NCBI GenBank assembly: GCA_031272085.1
Contig: JAISUN010000040.1
Span: 1 to 51,121, forward strand
Source: Dysgonamonadaceae bacterium
GTDB taxonomy: Bacteria > Bacteroidota > Bacteroidia > Bacteroidales > Azobacteroidaceae
Direction of reading: 5' to 3'
Length of the DNA stretch: 51,121 nucleotides
In this document: one piece after another, positions 1 through 8,912 of the stretch
Numbering within the stretch: position 1 is the stretch's first letter
How the letters are laid out: every line of letters begins with the position of its first letter
Translations under genes and position numbers: made by a program
Notes under the pieces: generated by a model
What the model was told of the DNA's origin: nothing
Seen by the model: only the letters and a program-made list of their open reading frames with translations
The model's database searches: none

Positions 1-228
1 GCCAAAGCCTTTATGACCGGCAAATCGGCATTTGCGAATATCGGCTCGTGCAGCGGGTTTCTTGCGATTGCGGCGGTAATTTTAGTCGGGCAGTGGCTGA
101 TTGTTACCCTTGGCGGCGAAATGTTTAATGTGGTGCCGCTGAAATTGGCGGATTGGGGAATAATTATCGGCGTTACCTCGCTTGTGATGTGGGGTGGGGA
201 GATTTTGCGATTGATATTCCGCAGGTAA
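1..228 (+). CDS. C-terminal fragment of a cation (calcium-type) translocating P-type ATPase, truncated by window start
   Basis: Open frame into the window start; hydrophobic C-terminal TM segments ...VTLGGEMFNVVPLKLADWGIIIGVTSLVMWGGEILRLIFRR resemble the C-terminus of bacterial Ca2+ P-type ATPases. Confidence 0.6.
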   Translation, partial: AKAFMTGKSAFANIGSCSGFLAIAAVILVGQWLIVTLGGEMFNVVPLKLADWGIIIGVTSLVMWGGEILRLIFRR

Positions 229-350
229 AAATACATAGATATTCGTATTAGCCCCCAAATGGGTGATATTTTCTTGAAATTTCCAGTATTTCTAAGAAAT
301 TTTAAGAAAAAATTGTATTTTTGTGCCGAATCTTGAAGAAATCTCGTCGT

Positions 351-2081
351 ATGAAAAGCATTGGTCAATATTGTTTTCTCTTTCAGTGTATTTTGTTGAT
401 TTGCTTCTATTCCTGCAAACAGTCAGACGAAAGTAGTAGCAAAAAAGTCAGTGATTTGCTTATTCGCGGTATTGATTTCAACGATGCGGAAAAATACGAC
501 TCGGCGCGGATATGTTTTTCGGAAGCCTTGAAAATCAAAGGCGGGCGGGAACATTCCAGCGGAAGGGTGCTTGTCAATATCGGTAATTCGTATTATTTTG
601 AGGAACGCTACGACGAGGCGCTGAAATATTATTTGGAGGCGCTGGGGATAGCGGAAAAAGCGGGCGAACCTGTTGGAATTGTGCGTGTTGCAGGTAATAT
701 GTCGGAATGTTATTATATGCTCGGCAACGCAACGCAGGCGCTGCATTATGCCGATTATTCCGAAAAAATTATTATGCAAACCGACACGTTTATTTACCTC
801 CGTCCGCAGGTTTTGTATATCAGAGGCTCTGTTTTGCTCGAAAGGAACGAACTCGACGAGGCGGAAACGATGATGCATAAAGTTATTCGCGTTGCCGACA
901 CTTGCTATCATAGAAGCGTTGCTGCCGGCTATTCAAGCGGCGAGGGGAGTCTTTGGTACATCGCTTACGGGCAGGAAGGGCTGTCGAAAATTGCGCTTGC
1001 GAGAAATGATTTCGACAAAGCGGTAGATTTTGCGCAGCAAAGCATCGCAACTGCCGAGCGCGGCGATTTTCCGGCAGTTAAGGCAAAATGCCTGACCAAT
1101 CTTTCAAGCGTTTATTTGAAGATGAAAGATTACAAAAAATGCCTTTCGATAGCCGGCGAAGCGCTTGCAGCAAGCCCGTATATAATTAAAAAAGAGCCTG
1201 TTTTGGCCCATAATATTGCTGTTGCAAATATATTTTTGGGAAATAACGAAGCGGCGGTGCGGTATGCCGACATTTATTCTTCGCAAATGAGAAAAAATAC
1301 GGCAAAAAATTTCCGCGAAACGCTGGCAAGTATGGCTACCCAGTATGAAACCGAGAAAAAACAACAGCATATACAGGTTCTGGAACAGCGGCAATATCTT
1401 CTGCTTGCGCTTATTATTGCCGGCGTTACCCTGACGATTGCCGTCTGGATAATTCTGCATCAAAAAATTATGCACGAGAAACGGGAAAAGCAACTTGTCG
1501 CCGTCAATGCCGTTCTCGACGGTGAAAAATGCGAGCGCGAACGGCTGGCGCGGGACCTGCACGACGGGCTTGGCGGCCAGTTGTCGGCTTTGAGGCTGGA
1601 AATTGCGCCCTATAAGAATAAATCAGCCTTGCGACAATTGGACGACTGCATTACTTCGATGCGGAATATTTCTCGCGGGCTGTATCCCGTTTCGCTTTCC
1701 AAACTCGGCCTGAAAGCCGCTTTGGAAGATTTTTGCAAAAGTTTGCCAAATGCCCGCTTGCACTTTTTCGGCAAAGAAAGGAAATTCGATGAACGGGCTG
1801 AACTTATGATTTACTATTGCGCTTACGAACTGATAAACAATTCGTTGAAACATTCCGGCGCAAAAAATATCGATGTTCAGTTAATTCAAAGCGGAAACAA
1901 TATTTCCCTGACTGTGCAGGACGACGGTTGCGGATTCGACTTAACATCCGTAAAAATGGGCTTGGGCCTCAAAAATTTGAACGACAGGGTTGCGTCGTTA
2001 GAAGGGAAAATATTGGTCGATAGCAATGAGAAAGGCACAGAAACAACTATTGAATTTAAAATAAAAAATGGAAGAAGATAA
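351..2081 (+). CDS. TPR-repeat lipoprotein-like sensor histidine kinase (HisKA_3/HATPase_c)
   Basis: TPR repeats (YDEALKYYLEALGIAEKAG), one TM segment, DHp motif ERERLARDLHDGLGGQLSALRLEI, HATPase motif DDGCGFD...GLGLKNLNDRV; start chosen at MKSIGQYCF (ORF opens at 321). Confidence 0.9.
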   Translation: MKSIGQYCFLFQCILLICFYSCKQSDESSSKKVSDLLIRGIDFNDAEKYDSARICFSEALKIKGGREHSSGRVLVNIGNSYYFEERYDEALKYYLEALGIAEKAGEPVGIVRVAGNMSECYYMLGNATQALHYADYSEKIIMQTDTFIYLRPQVLYIRGSVLLERNELDEAETMMHKVIRVADTCYHRSVAAGYSSGEGSLWYIAYGQEGLSKIALARNDFDKAVDFAQQSIATAERGDFPAVKAKCLTNLSSVYLKMKDYKKCLSIAGEALAASPYIIKKEPVLAHNIAVANIFLGNNEAAVRYADIYSSQMRKNTAKNFRETLASMATQYETEKKQQHIQVLEQRQYLLLALIIAGVTLTIAVWIILHQKIMHEKREKQLVAVNAVLDGEKCERERLARDLHDGLGGQLSALRLEIAPYKNKSALRQLDDCITSMRNISRGLYPVSLSKLGLKAALEDFCKSLPNARLHFFGKERKFDERAELMIYYCAYELINNSLKHSGAKNIDVQLIQSGNNISLTVQDDGCGFDLTSVKMGLGLKNLNDRVASLEGKILVDSNEKGTETTIEFKIKNGRR

Positions 2082-2511
2082 TCATTATTCCTTTCGGACA
2101 GTAAACTCTCCAGCCGACCTGCAAAAGGTTTTTGCCGTGCGGGCAATTGTTTTCATAGAAGAACAAGGCGTATCATACGAGGAAGAAATTGACGGCTGCG
2201 ACTATTCTTCCGTTCATTTTTTGGCAACAATGGGCAATGAACCCATCGGAGTGGCGCGTTTGCTCTTGTTTAAAGATTATGTAAAAATAGGGCGGTTGGC
2301 GGTTCGGAAAGCATATCGCGGACAGGGCGTCGGCAAAAGGCTGTTTTCATTTGTGCTTGATTATGTTGCGCAAATTGAATATCAAAAAATCACGCTGCAC
2401 GCACAGGCATATTTAGTGAAATTTTACGAAGATTTTGGCTTTGTGAGGCAGGGCGAAATGTTTTTGGAAGCAGGTATTGAACATTATTATATGGAAAAAC
2501 AATCCGGGTAG
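2068..2511 (+). CDS. GNAT family N-acetyltransferase
   Basis: IGRLAVRKAYRGQGVGKRLFSFVLDYV acetyl-CoA binding motif; ElaA-like N-terminus; overlaps the upstream kinase by 14 nt. Confidence 0.88.
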   Translation: MEEDNHYSFRTVNSPADLQKVFAVRAIVFIEEQGVSYEEEIDGCDYSSVHFLATMGNEPIGVARLLLFKDYVKIGRLAVRKAYRGQGVGKRLFSFVLDYVAQIEYQKITLHAQAYLVKFYEDFGFVRQGEMFLEAGIEHYYMEKQSG

Positions 2512-2531
2512 GCTGTTTTTCCATATAATAA
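2484..2531. terminator. Perfect 18-bp inverted repeat between convergent genes, putative bidirectional terminator
   Basis: TTATTATATGGAAAAACA (2484-2501) / TGTTTTTCCATATAATAA (2514-2531), 12-nt loop. Confidence 0.7.
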
Positions 2532-2545
2532 ACGTCGAATGTTCT

Positions 2546-3274
2546 TTAATGCAAGGCTATCCCAACTCCGAAGGGATGAAGTTCAGGCCCTTTGCCGCTT
2601 GCAAACATTGAGATGGGCTGGTAGTAGCAGAAAAAACTGACATTGTCGAAGCCGGTGCGGAAAACAACCCGGAAATTGACCGGCAAAATATTCAGGTCTC
2701 TGTAATATTCTTCCTTAATTGCGTTGTCAATGCGGACTTCCGCCTCCGATTTGGAGTAAAGTTTCAACAATCCTTCAACTCCGCCCTGCATAAAAAAGCG
2801 GGTTTTGTTCTTTATTTTCTTCTGATATTCAAGCACTAAGGGGAAGGTTGCGTAGTAAACCAACAGTTTGCTGTCGCGGAACGGACGGGTATCCGCAAAA
2901 AACTCCGTAATTCCGGCCGAATTGTCCTTTAAAGCCACGTCGCCCTTGAAATGATAGCGCGTCCAGTCGAATCCGAAGCCTGTACCGAAAACAAAATGGC
3001 TCGAAAGCGGCAGGCTGAAATTGCTGACGTTCAGCGTAAAAGAATAGGAACGCCCCATTTTTGAGATAACATCGTAATTATCAAGCCCTTCGAGGCCGGC
3101 AAAAGAGAAACTCGCTCCCGACCAGTGGACGCCCTTCGGCTTATGCTGCCAGTTGAACGCAAAACTGTAAAATTTCCCGTCGATGAGAACCGAACTTTTT
3201 TCGCTTTCTTCCTGTGCGCAAACCGGCATTGCAAGCATTATTGCGCAAATAAAGGATAAAAATATTTTTTTCAT
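2546..3274 (-). CDS. Outer-membrane beta-barrel protein (PorT-like fold)
   Basis: Signal peptide MKKIFLSFICAIMLAMPVCAQ, alternating beta-strand pattern, C-terminal GVGIALH. Confidence 0.65.
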   Translation of the reverse strand: MKKIFLSFICAIMLAMPVCAQEESEKSSVLIDGKFYSFAFNWQHKPKGVHWSGASFSFAGLEGLDNYDVISKMGRSYSFTLNVSNFSLPLSSHFVFGTGFGFDWTRYHFKGDVALKDNSAGITEFFADTRPFRDSKLLVYYATFPLVLEYQKKIKNKTRFFMQGGVEGLLKLYSKSEAEVRIDNAIKEEYYRDLNILPVNFRVVFRTGFDNVSFFCYYQPISMFASGKGPELHPFGVGIALH

Positions 3275-3275
3275 T

Positions 3276-3755
3276 TTATTTTAATTTAATTGTTTTGTTA
3301 TTTACTTTGATAAAAAGGTTTTTCAGGTTGTCCAACTCATCTTCCAACTCGTCGGGAGGGATTTTCCCGCGCAGGTAAATCAGGGTTAATTTGCCGGATT
3401 TCAGGCTGAAAAGCAGATATTCGTTTTCCCCTTTTTCCTTGTTTTTCCGGCAATAGGAGCGCGTTTCGAGCCGTCCGTTATTCCTCGATTCCATAAGAGA
3501 GTAACCGTTTTCGACTTCATTTTCTAAAGTTTGCTGAACGTGCGCAAGGGTAGTGGAGTCGGTATTTGCAATCAGGCTCCGGTAGCGGGTTATGCGGGTG
3601 CGCTCGCCCAGCACGTCTTTCGCCAACTCTATCATAATCGAGCCATTTTGTTTGCCGACGGTTTGGAAAACCGTTTCGACGCCGGCCTTGTCCTGCGCCT
3701 GCGCAAACCCGCACAGAAAGAGCGGAATCAGCAATATGAATATTTTTTTAATCAT
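3276..3755 (-). CDS. Secreted/periplasmic protein of unknown function (DUF6108-like, tentative) in a sigma-factor operon
   Basis: Signal peptide MIKKIFILLIPLFLCGFAQAQ; start adjusted from the ORF at 3848. Confidence 0.5.
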   Translation of the reverse strand: MIKKIFILLIPLFLCGFAQAQDKAGVETVFQTVGKQNGSIMIELAKDVLGERTRITRYRSLIANTDSTTLAHVQQTLENEVENGYSLMESRNNGRLETRSYCRKNKEKGENEYLLFSLKSGKLTLIYLRGKIPPDELEDELDNLKNLFIKVNNKTIKLK

Positions 3756-3771
3756 AATATTTTTTATTTTT

Positions 3772-4206
3772 CTAATCGTTTGTAAATGCTTCCAAAGCCT
3801 CAATTTGAGCGGAACGAAATTCATCGCCGGCGTCCGAAATATCTTCAAGGCTCCTGAGCGTTTCGAGGCTTATCAGATTAATATCGGTATATTTTTTGCC
3901 ATTGATGTAAGCGGCTGATTTATCGGAAATTATATTTCCGCCGTTCAGGAAAACACGCAGGCAAAACAGCGTGAGCAGGCAGGCGGCGGCGAGGCTTGTC
4001 CTGCGGATTGCGAGGCTGATTTTACGCGGTTTGGCCGCTTTTTCCAAATTCCGAATTTCCTCTGTAAAGTATTGAAATACAGGCTTATATTTCAATAATT
4101 CGGCAGGAATGTCGTCTTTCCGGAAATAATCCCGCAGGATTTTTTCTTCTTTCAAGGAAGTTTGCCCCTCGAAATACTTGTCTAACAGCAAATTAATGTT
4201 TCCCAT
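3772..4206 (-). CDS. Putative anti-sigma factor / single-TM membrane protein
   Basis: Short cytosolic N-terminus (INLLLDKYFEGQTSLKEEKILRDYFRKD), one TM (TSLAAACLLTLFCLRVFL), overlaps the ECF sigma gene by 14 nt. Confidence 0.6.
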   Translation of the reverse strand: MGNINLLLDKYFEGQTSLKEEKILRDYFRKDDIPAELLKYKPVFQYFTEEIRNLEKAAKPRKISLAIRRTSLAAACLLTLFCLRVFLNGGNIISDKSAAYINGKKYTDINLISLETLRSLEDISDAGDEFRSAQIEALEAFTND

Positions 4207-4711
4207 ATTTTAATTTTTCATTCTCAATTATTAATTGTTCCCTGACTTTTTTCCGCGCCCGCGAAAGGTTCATCGTTGCCGCGCTGAGGCTTGTTCCCGT
4301 AATGTCGGCAATTTCCTGCATTTCGCAGCCTTCCACGTCGCGCATTCTGATAATGAGCCTTTGCAGCGGAGGCAGTTGTTCGATAATTCGCCTCACGAAA
4401 TCGGCCAAATCCCGCCTTTCTGCCTCTGTGTGAGGATTTTCAGGGCTTGCTTCGAGCGGAAAATTATCAATTTCGACGCACTCTTTTTCGGCTTTCAGGC
4501 GGTCGAGGCAGATATTTTTCAAAGTCTGTACGGCAAAACCTTGCAGATTGGCGACAACCTCTGTTCTATCGCGAATTTGCCACAGGCGGAGCAGGGTTTC
4601 CTGCACTGCATCTTCGGCGTCGTCTGTATTTTGCAGATACTTTTTCGCCGTCAGAAGCAGGTTTTGCCTGATTGGGATAATTTCCGTCTTGAACCGTTCC
4701 GATTGCTTCAT
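4193..4711 (-). CDS. ECF RNA polymerase sigma factor (sigma-70 family)
   Basis: Region 2 (DDAEDAVQETLLRLWQIRDR) and region 4 (LPPLQRLIIRMRDVEGCEMQEIADITGTSLSAATMNLSRARKKVREQL); start at MKQSERF, not the 4939 ORF start. Confidence 0.93.
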   Translation of the reverse strand: MKQSERFKTEIIPIRQNLLLTAKKYLQNTDDAEDAVQETLLRLWQIRDRTEVVANLQGFAVQTLKNICLDRLKAEKECVEIDNFPLEASPENPHTEAERRDLADFVRRIIEQLPPLQRLIIRMRDVEGCEMQEIADITGTSLSAATMNLSRARKKVREQLIIENEKLKYGKH

Positions 4712-4764
4712 ATACTTTAATGACGAATTAGAGCGGAAAACATAACATTGCAGATTAAATTTTT

Positions 4765-6261
4765 TTATTTTTTCCGCAGAACCAGCAGCCCGACGAACGT
4801 AAACGCTGCGTTCATCAACAAGAGTTCGTAACTGAACTGGTAGCCGCCGAACCATGCCCTTGAATTGAGGTCGAGGACAAGGCACAGTGCAGGCGAAAGC
4901 AGGGCTACGAGCGGGACCCAGCGGTCGCGAACCTGCCATTTGGCGAAAATTCCGAAGGCAAACATCCCCAAAATCGGGCCGTAAGTGTAACTCGCTAAAA
5001 TGTAAACCGCGTCGATAACCGAAGTATTGTTCAGCGCCTTGATGACGAGTATCACAATGCCCATCACGACCGACATCCAGATGTGAACTGCCTTGCGGCG
5101 GCGGGTGGTTTCGGTTTCAGTGTCTTTTTTGGAACTTTCGAGAATATCGACTGTAAATGAAGTAGTTAAGGCTGTCAGCGCCGAGCCTGCCGCAGCGTAA
5201 GCGGCTGATATAAAGCCAAGTATGAATAAAATCCCGACTATTGCAGGGAAATAGCCTCCGGTAGCGAGTTTGGGGAATAAATCGTCGCCTTTCGCGGCAA
5301 TTCCTTCTTTCGCGGCAAACATATAAAGCAGAACGCCCAGTACAAGGAAGAGGAAAATTACAACTGCTTGAAGCAGAGCGGTTATCACGATGTTTTTCTT
5401 TGCGTCGGCCGGATTTTTGCAACTCATATTTTTCTGCATCATATCCTGGTCGAGGCCGGTCATAGCAATCAGCGTGAAAACGCCTGCCAAAAACTGTTTC
5501 ACAAAATGCCGCTTGTCGTTTATGTCGTCGAAAAAGAAAATTTGCGAATAATCGTGAGCCGCAACAGCCGAAACCAATCCGCCCAAATTAAAGCCTAAAC
5601 TCTTGGCTATGAAATAGATACTTAAAATTACCGAAACTACGAGGCAAAGCGTCTTAAACGAATCTGTCCAAATCAGGGTTTTTACTCCGCCGCGGTTGGT
5701 GTAGAGCCATACCAAAGCCATTGATACAACTACATTTACAATAAAAAACAGGATGCTGAACGCTTGCCGGTTTTCGGCAAATACGGCGTATTTTTCAGCC
5801 ATTCCCGACAGAAAAGGCTCAATAACAAGCAGTTGCATTACTGCGCAAACAAGATACAGGCGGACGGCGGCTCCCAACATCTTGGAAATGAAGAAAAACC
5901 ACGCTCCGGTCTTGTAGGACGACATTCCGAAGCGGTTTTCGAGATATTCGTAAATCGAGGTCAGATTCATCTTGTAGAAAAGCGGAATCAGCACGAAAGC
6001 GATGATTAACTGCCCGACTGTGAAGCCTATAACCATTTCCATATACGAAAAGCCTTTTGCGGCCACCATGCCCGGAACCGACACGAAAGTTACGCCCGAA
6101 ATGGCGGCGCCAATCATCGCAAAAGTTACCATTACCCACGACGATTTACGGTTGCCGGTAAAAAAACTCTGATTGTCGGCTTTTCGGCCTGTAATCCGGG
6201 AAATTACGAAAATCGAAATAAAATATGCCGCTACTACGGCGAGAATCAACAATGGACTCAT
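4765..6261 (-). CDS. Sodium:solute symporter (SSS) family transporter
   Basis: Multi-TM; ISGVTFVSVPG, GLDQDMMQKNMSCKNPADAKKN, GFISAAYAAAGSALTALTTSFTVDI motifs. Confidence 0.92.
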   Translation of the reverse strand: MSPLLILAVVAAYFISIFVISRITGRKADNQSFFTGNRKSSWVMVTFAMIGAAISGVTFVSVPGMVAAKGFSYMEMVIGFTVGQLIIAFVLIPLFYKMNLTSIYEYLENRFGMSSYKTGAWFFFISKMLGAAVRLYLVCAVMQLLVIEPFLSGMAEKYAVFAENRQAFSILFFIVNVVVSMALVWLYTNRGGVKTLIWTDSFKTLCLVVSVILSIYFIAKSLGFNLGGLVSAVAAHDYSQIFFFDDINDKRHFVKQFLAGVFTLIAMTGLDQDMMQKNMSCKNPADAKKNIVITALLQAVVIFLFLVLGVLLYMFAAKEGIAAKGDDLFPKLATGGYFPAIVGILFILGFISAAYAAAGSALTALTTSFTVDILESSKKDTETETTRRRKAVHIWMSVVMGIVILVIKALNNTSVIDAVYILASYTYGPILGMFAFGIFAKWQVRDRWVPLVALLSPALCLVLDLNSRAWFGGYQFSYELLLMNAAFTFVGLLVLRKK

Positions 6262-6280
6262 TCTGTTATGTATTAATTAG

Positions 6281-8326
6281 TTACGAATTCAGCAAACGAT
6301 AAATATCTCTTTGAGCGTGAACAATTTTATCCTCATATTTCCGAGAATCGGAAACGAAGATATTTTGCAGGTTTTCGTCTATCTGACAGGCTTTTACATT
6401 ATCATTCAACTGAATATCGAGAATTTGTATAATTGTTTTTTTAATGTTCTTGTTCATTACCGGAAACGCCGTTTCGATGCGCCGGTAAAGGTTGCGCTTC
6501 ATCCAGTCGGCCGAGGCGAGGAAAAGGTCTTCCTTGCCGTTGTTGTAGAAATACCAGATACGCGAATGTTCGAGAAACATATCGACAATCCGGCGGATGC
6601 GGATGTTGCGGCTGTAAGGCCGGCCGGGTTGCAGGCAGCATATTCCCCTCACTATCAGGTCAATATGCACTCCGGCTTCGGAGGCGCGGTAAAGTTCATT
6701 TATCATTGCGTTGTCCTGTAAGGCGTTCATTTTAAGGATGATATGCGCTTTTTTGCCCGCTTTTGCATTTTCTATTTCGCGGTTAATCATTTTTTTCAGT
6801 TCGGGAACCATATTGAACTGTGAAACGAGCAAGTGCTTGAAACTCACGCTGTTGTCCTGATTTTCCAGCACGCCGAAAAGCCGCTCTATTTCGCGGGTAA
6901 GTTCCTTTTTCGAGGTCAAAATCGACATATCGGAATACAGGCCGGCTGTTTTTTCGTTGAAATTTCCGGTGCTTAAATAGGCGTAGGCCTGACGTTTTCC
7001 GGGCGAGCCTTTTTCGGCTACCAAAGCCACTTTCGCATGAACTTTCAGGCCGGGAATGCTGTAAATGATTTTTATTCCGGCGTTGGCCATAATTTCCGAA
7101 GTAACAAGGTTGTTTTCCTCGTCGAAACGGGCTTTCAGTTCCACAAAAACCGTAACTTTTTTCCCGTTTTTCACAGCGTTTATCAGAGTGTTGATAATTT
7201 CAGAATCCTGCGCCACGCGGTATTGCGTAAGCATTATCTCTTCCACGTTAGGATTGGTCGAGGCCTCCATCAGAAAGCGGGTAAAATAGTCGAAAGTATG
7301 ATACGGATAATGCAGGAAAATATCTTTTTTCCGGATAAGGGGGAACAGCCAGTCAGCCCTGTCCAATTCAGAGATTCGGATGGCCTGACGAGCGTGAGTT
7401 TCCAACTCCCGGCCAAGCGGATTTGGCAGTTTTATCAGGTCTTCCATATTGAGGTGGGCGTTGTCGGGAATCAGGTCTTCGCGGTCGATATTGAAAGTTT
7501 CGCAAAGATAGTTCAGGCAGTCTTCGGGCATACGTTTGTCGTAGGCAAAACGGCTTAAATCGCCTATTTTCCGCTGTTTAACTTTCTTTTTGATAGTTGC
7601 CACAAGGTCGTCGTTCATCCCATAGTCGTCGATGAAAATATCGGCGTCGCGCGAAATTTTGATATTATAACTACCCGTAACCTCGTATCCGATAAAGATT
7701 TCGGACAGGTTGGCCGAAATAACGTCTTCGGCAAACATATAATAATACGTGTCGCCAATCTTCGGAAGTTCGATGAAACGCGGGATTTTGGCGTATGGAA
7801 TCTTGTTGATTGCGTAAAACGTTTCGCCGGTGTTTTTCTTTTTCAGGCAAGCCACCTGGTAAAGCCGGTTGTCGCGGATAAAAACGCGGACGTCTTCTTT
7901 CATAAGCATTACCGGTTGCAGGAAAGGGAAAATCTCCTTCATAAAATAGTCGCGCACAAAATCGGCGTGTTCAGGACGCGGATGCTCGTCCATACAGAGG
8001 ACAATTTTTTTTGCGGCTAATTCGGGCAAAATTTTTTCGTGGAAAATCCTGTAAAATTCCTGCTGCTGGCGCGTAACTTCCTCCTTTATGCGGTCGAGAA
8101 TCAGTACCGCTTCGGCGGGGTCTTCTTCGGAATGAATTTTCCGCATTATCACGCTCTGATGTTCGGCAACGCGGATTTTATAAAACTCTTCGAGGTTGGA
8201 GGCGTGGATGGCGAGGAATTTAATGCGTTCATATACGGGCAAATCCTCACATTCCGATTCCAAAAGAACCCGATAGTTAAAGGATAACCAACTAATATCC
8301 CGATTGAAATATGAATATTCCTGCAT
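6281..8326 (-). CDS. ppk1: Polyphosphate kinase 1
   Basis: YFNRDISWLSFNYRVLLE N-terminus; FVELKARFDEENN; GLKVHAKVALV...YAYLSTGNFNEKTAGLYSDMSILT; start adjusted to MQEYSYFN. Confidence 0.96.
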   Translation of the reverse strand: MQEYSYFNRDISWLSFNYRVLLESECEDLPVYERIKFLAIHASNLEEFYKIRVAEHQSVIMRKIHSEEDPAEAVLILDRIKEEVTRQQQEFYRIFHEKILPELAAKKIVLCMDEHPRPEHADFVRDYFMKEIFPFLQPVMLMKEDVRVFIRDNRLYQVACLKKKNTGETFYAINKIPYAKIPRFIELPKIGDTYYYMFAEDVISANLSEIFIGYEVTGSYNIKISRDADIFIDDYGMNDDLVATIKKKVKQRKIGDLSRFAYDKRMPEDCLNYLCETFNIDREDLIPDNAHLNMEDLIKLPNPLGRELETHARQAIRISELDRADWLFPLIRKKDIFLHYPYHTFDYFTRFLMEASTNPNVEEIMLTQYRVAQDSEIINTLINAVKNGKKVTVFVELKARFDEENNLVTSEIMANAGIKIIYSIPGLKVHAKVALVAEKGSPGKRQAYAYLSTGNFNEKTAGLYSDMSILTSKKELTREIERLFGVLENQDNSVSFKHLLVSQFNMVPELKKMINREIENAKAGKKAHIILKMNALQDNAMINELYRASEAGVHIDLIVRGICCLQPGRPYSRNIRIRRIVDMFLEHSRIWYFYNNGKEDLFLASADWMKRNLYRRIETAFPVMNKNIKKTIIQILDIQLNDNVKACQIDENLQNIFVSDSRKYEDKIVHAQRDIYRLLNS

Positions 8327-8332
8327 CATTGT

Positions 8333-8363
8333 TTTGTTAGCGACGGTAAAATTATTAAATTTG
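8333..8363 (+). promoter_or_regulatory. Bacteroidetes-type promoter for the metallophosphoesterase
   Basis: TTTG (8333-8336) - 19 nt - TAAATTTG (8356-8363). Confidence 0.7.
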
Positions 8364-8383
8364 CGCCAAAAAAACAACAAATT

Positions 8384-8875
8384 ATGCGAAAAATCGGATT
8401 ATTGTCGGATACTCACAGCCTTTGGGACGAAAAATTCGCCCAATATTTCGCTTCTTGCGATGAAATTTGGCACGCCGGCGACATCGGCAGCGAAGAAGTT
8501 TTAAACAATCTGGAAGAGTTGAAACCCGTCCGGGCGGTGCGCGGAAATACCGACGGCTACAACATTTGCCTGCGCTGTCCGACAACTCTTCGCTTCAAGG
8601 TGGAGGACGTCGATGTTCTGCTGACGCATATCGGCGGTTATCCGGGCAATTACGACCCGCGAATACGCGCCGAACTTGCCGCAAATCCGCCCCGCCTGTT
8701 TGTTTGCGGACATTCGCATATCCTGAAAGTGATTTACGACAAAAAACTCGGCCTGCTGGCGGTAAATCCGGGCGCGGCCGGACTTTCGGGCTTCCACACC
8801 GTAAGAACCCTGCTCCGTTTTGTAATCGACGGGGCGGAAATAAAAGATATGGAAGTTATTGAGATGGATAAATGA
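8384..8875 (+). CDS. YfcE/MJ0936-family metallophosphoesterase
   Basis: GLLSDTHS, DEIWHAGDIGS, AVRGNTD, LLTHIGGYPGNY, LFVCGHSHILKV, NPGAAG metal-binding motifs. Confidence 0.94.
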   Translation: MRKIGLLSDTHSLWDEKFAQYFASCDEIWHAGDIGSEEVLNNLEELKPVRAVRGNTDGYNICLRCPTTLRFKVEDVDVLLTHIGGYPGNYDPRIRAELAANPPRLFVCGHSHILKVIYDKKLGLLAVNPGAAGLSGFHTVRTLLRFVIDGAEIKDMEVIEMDK

Positions 8876-8912
8876 TAAATTTTTATTATTTTTGTCCCCA
8901 AATTATTAGATT

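Noticed and set aside
4712-4939. N-terminal extension of the ECF sigma ORF
   Set aside because: Antiparallel to nothing functional but lies in the SSS symporter 3' coding region in another frame; sigma homology starts at MKQSERF (4711).
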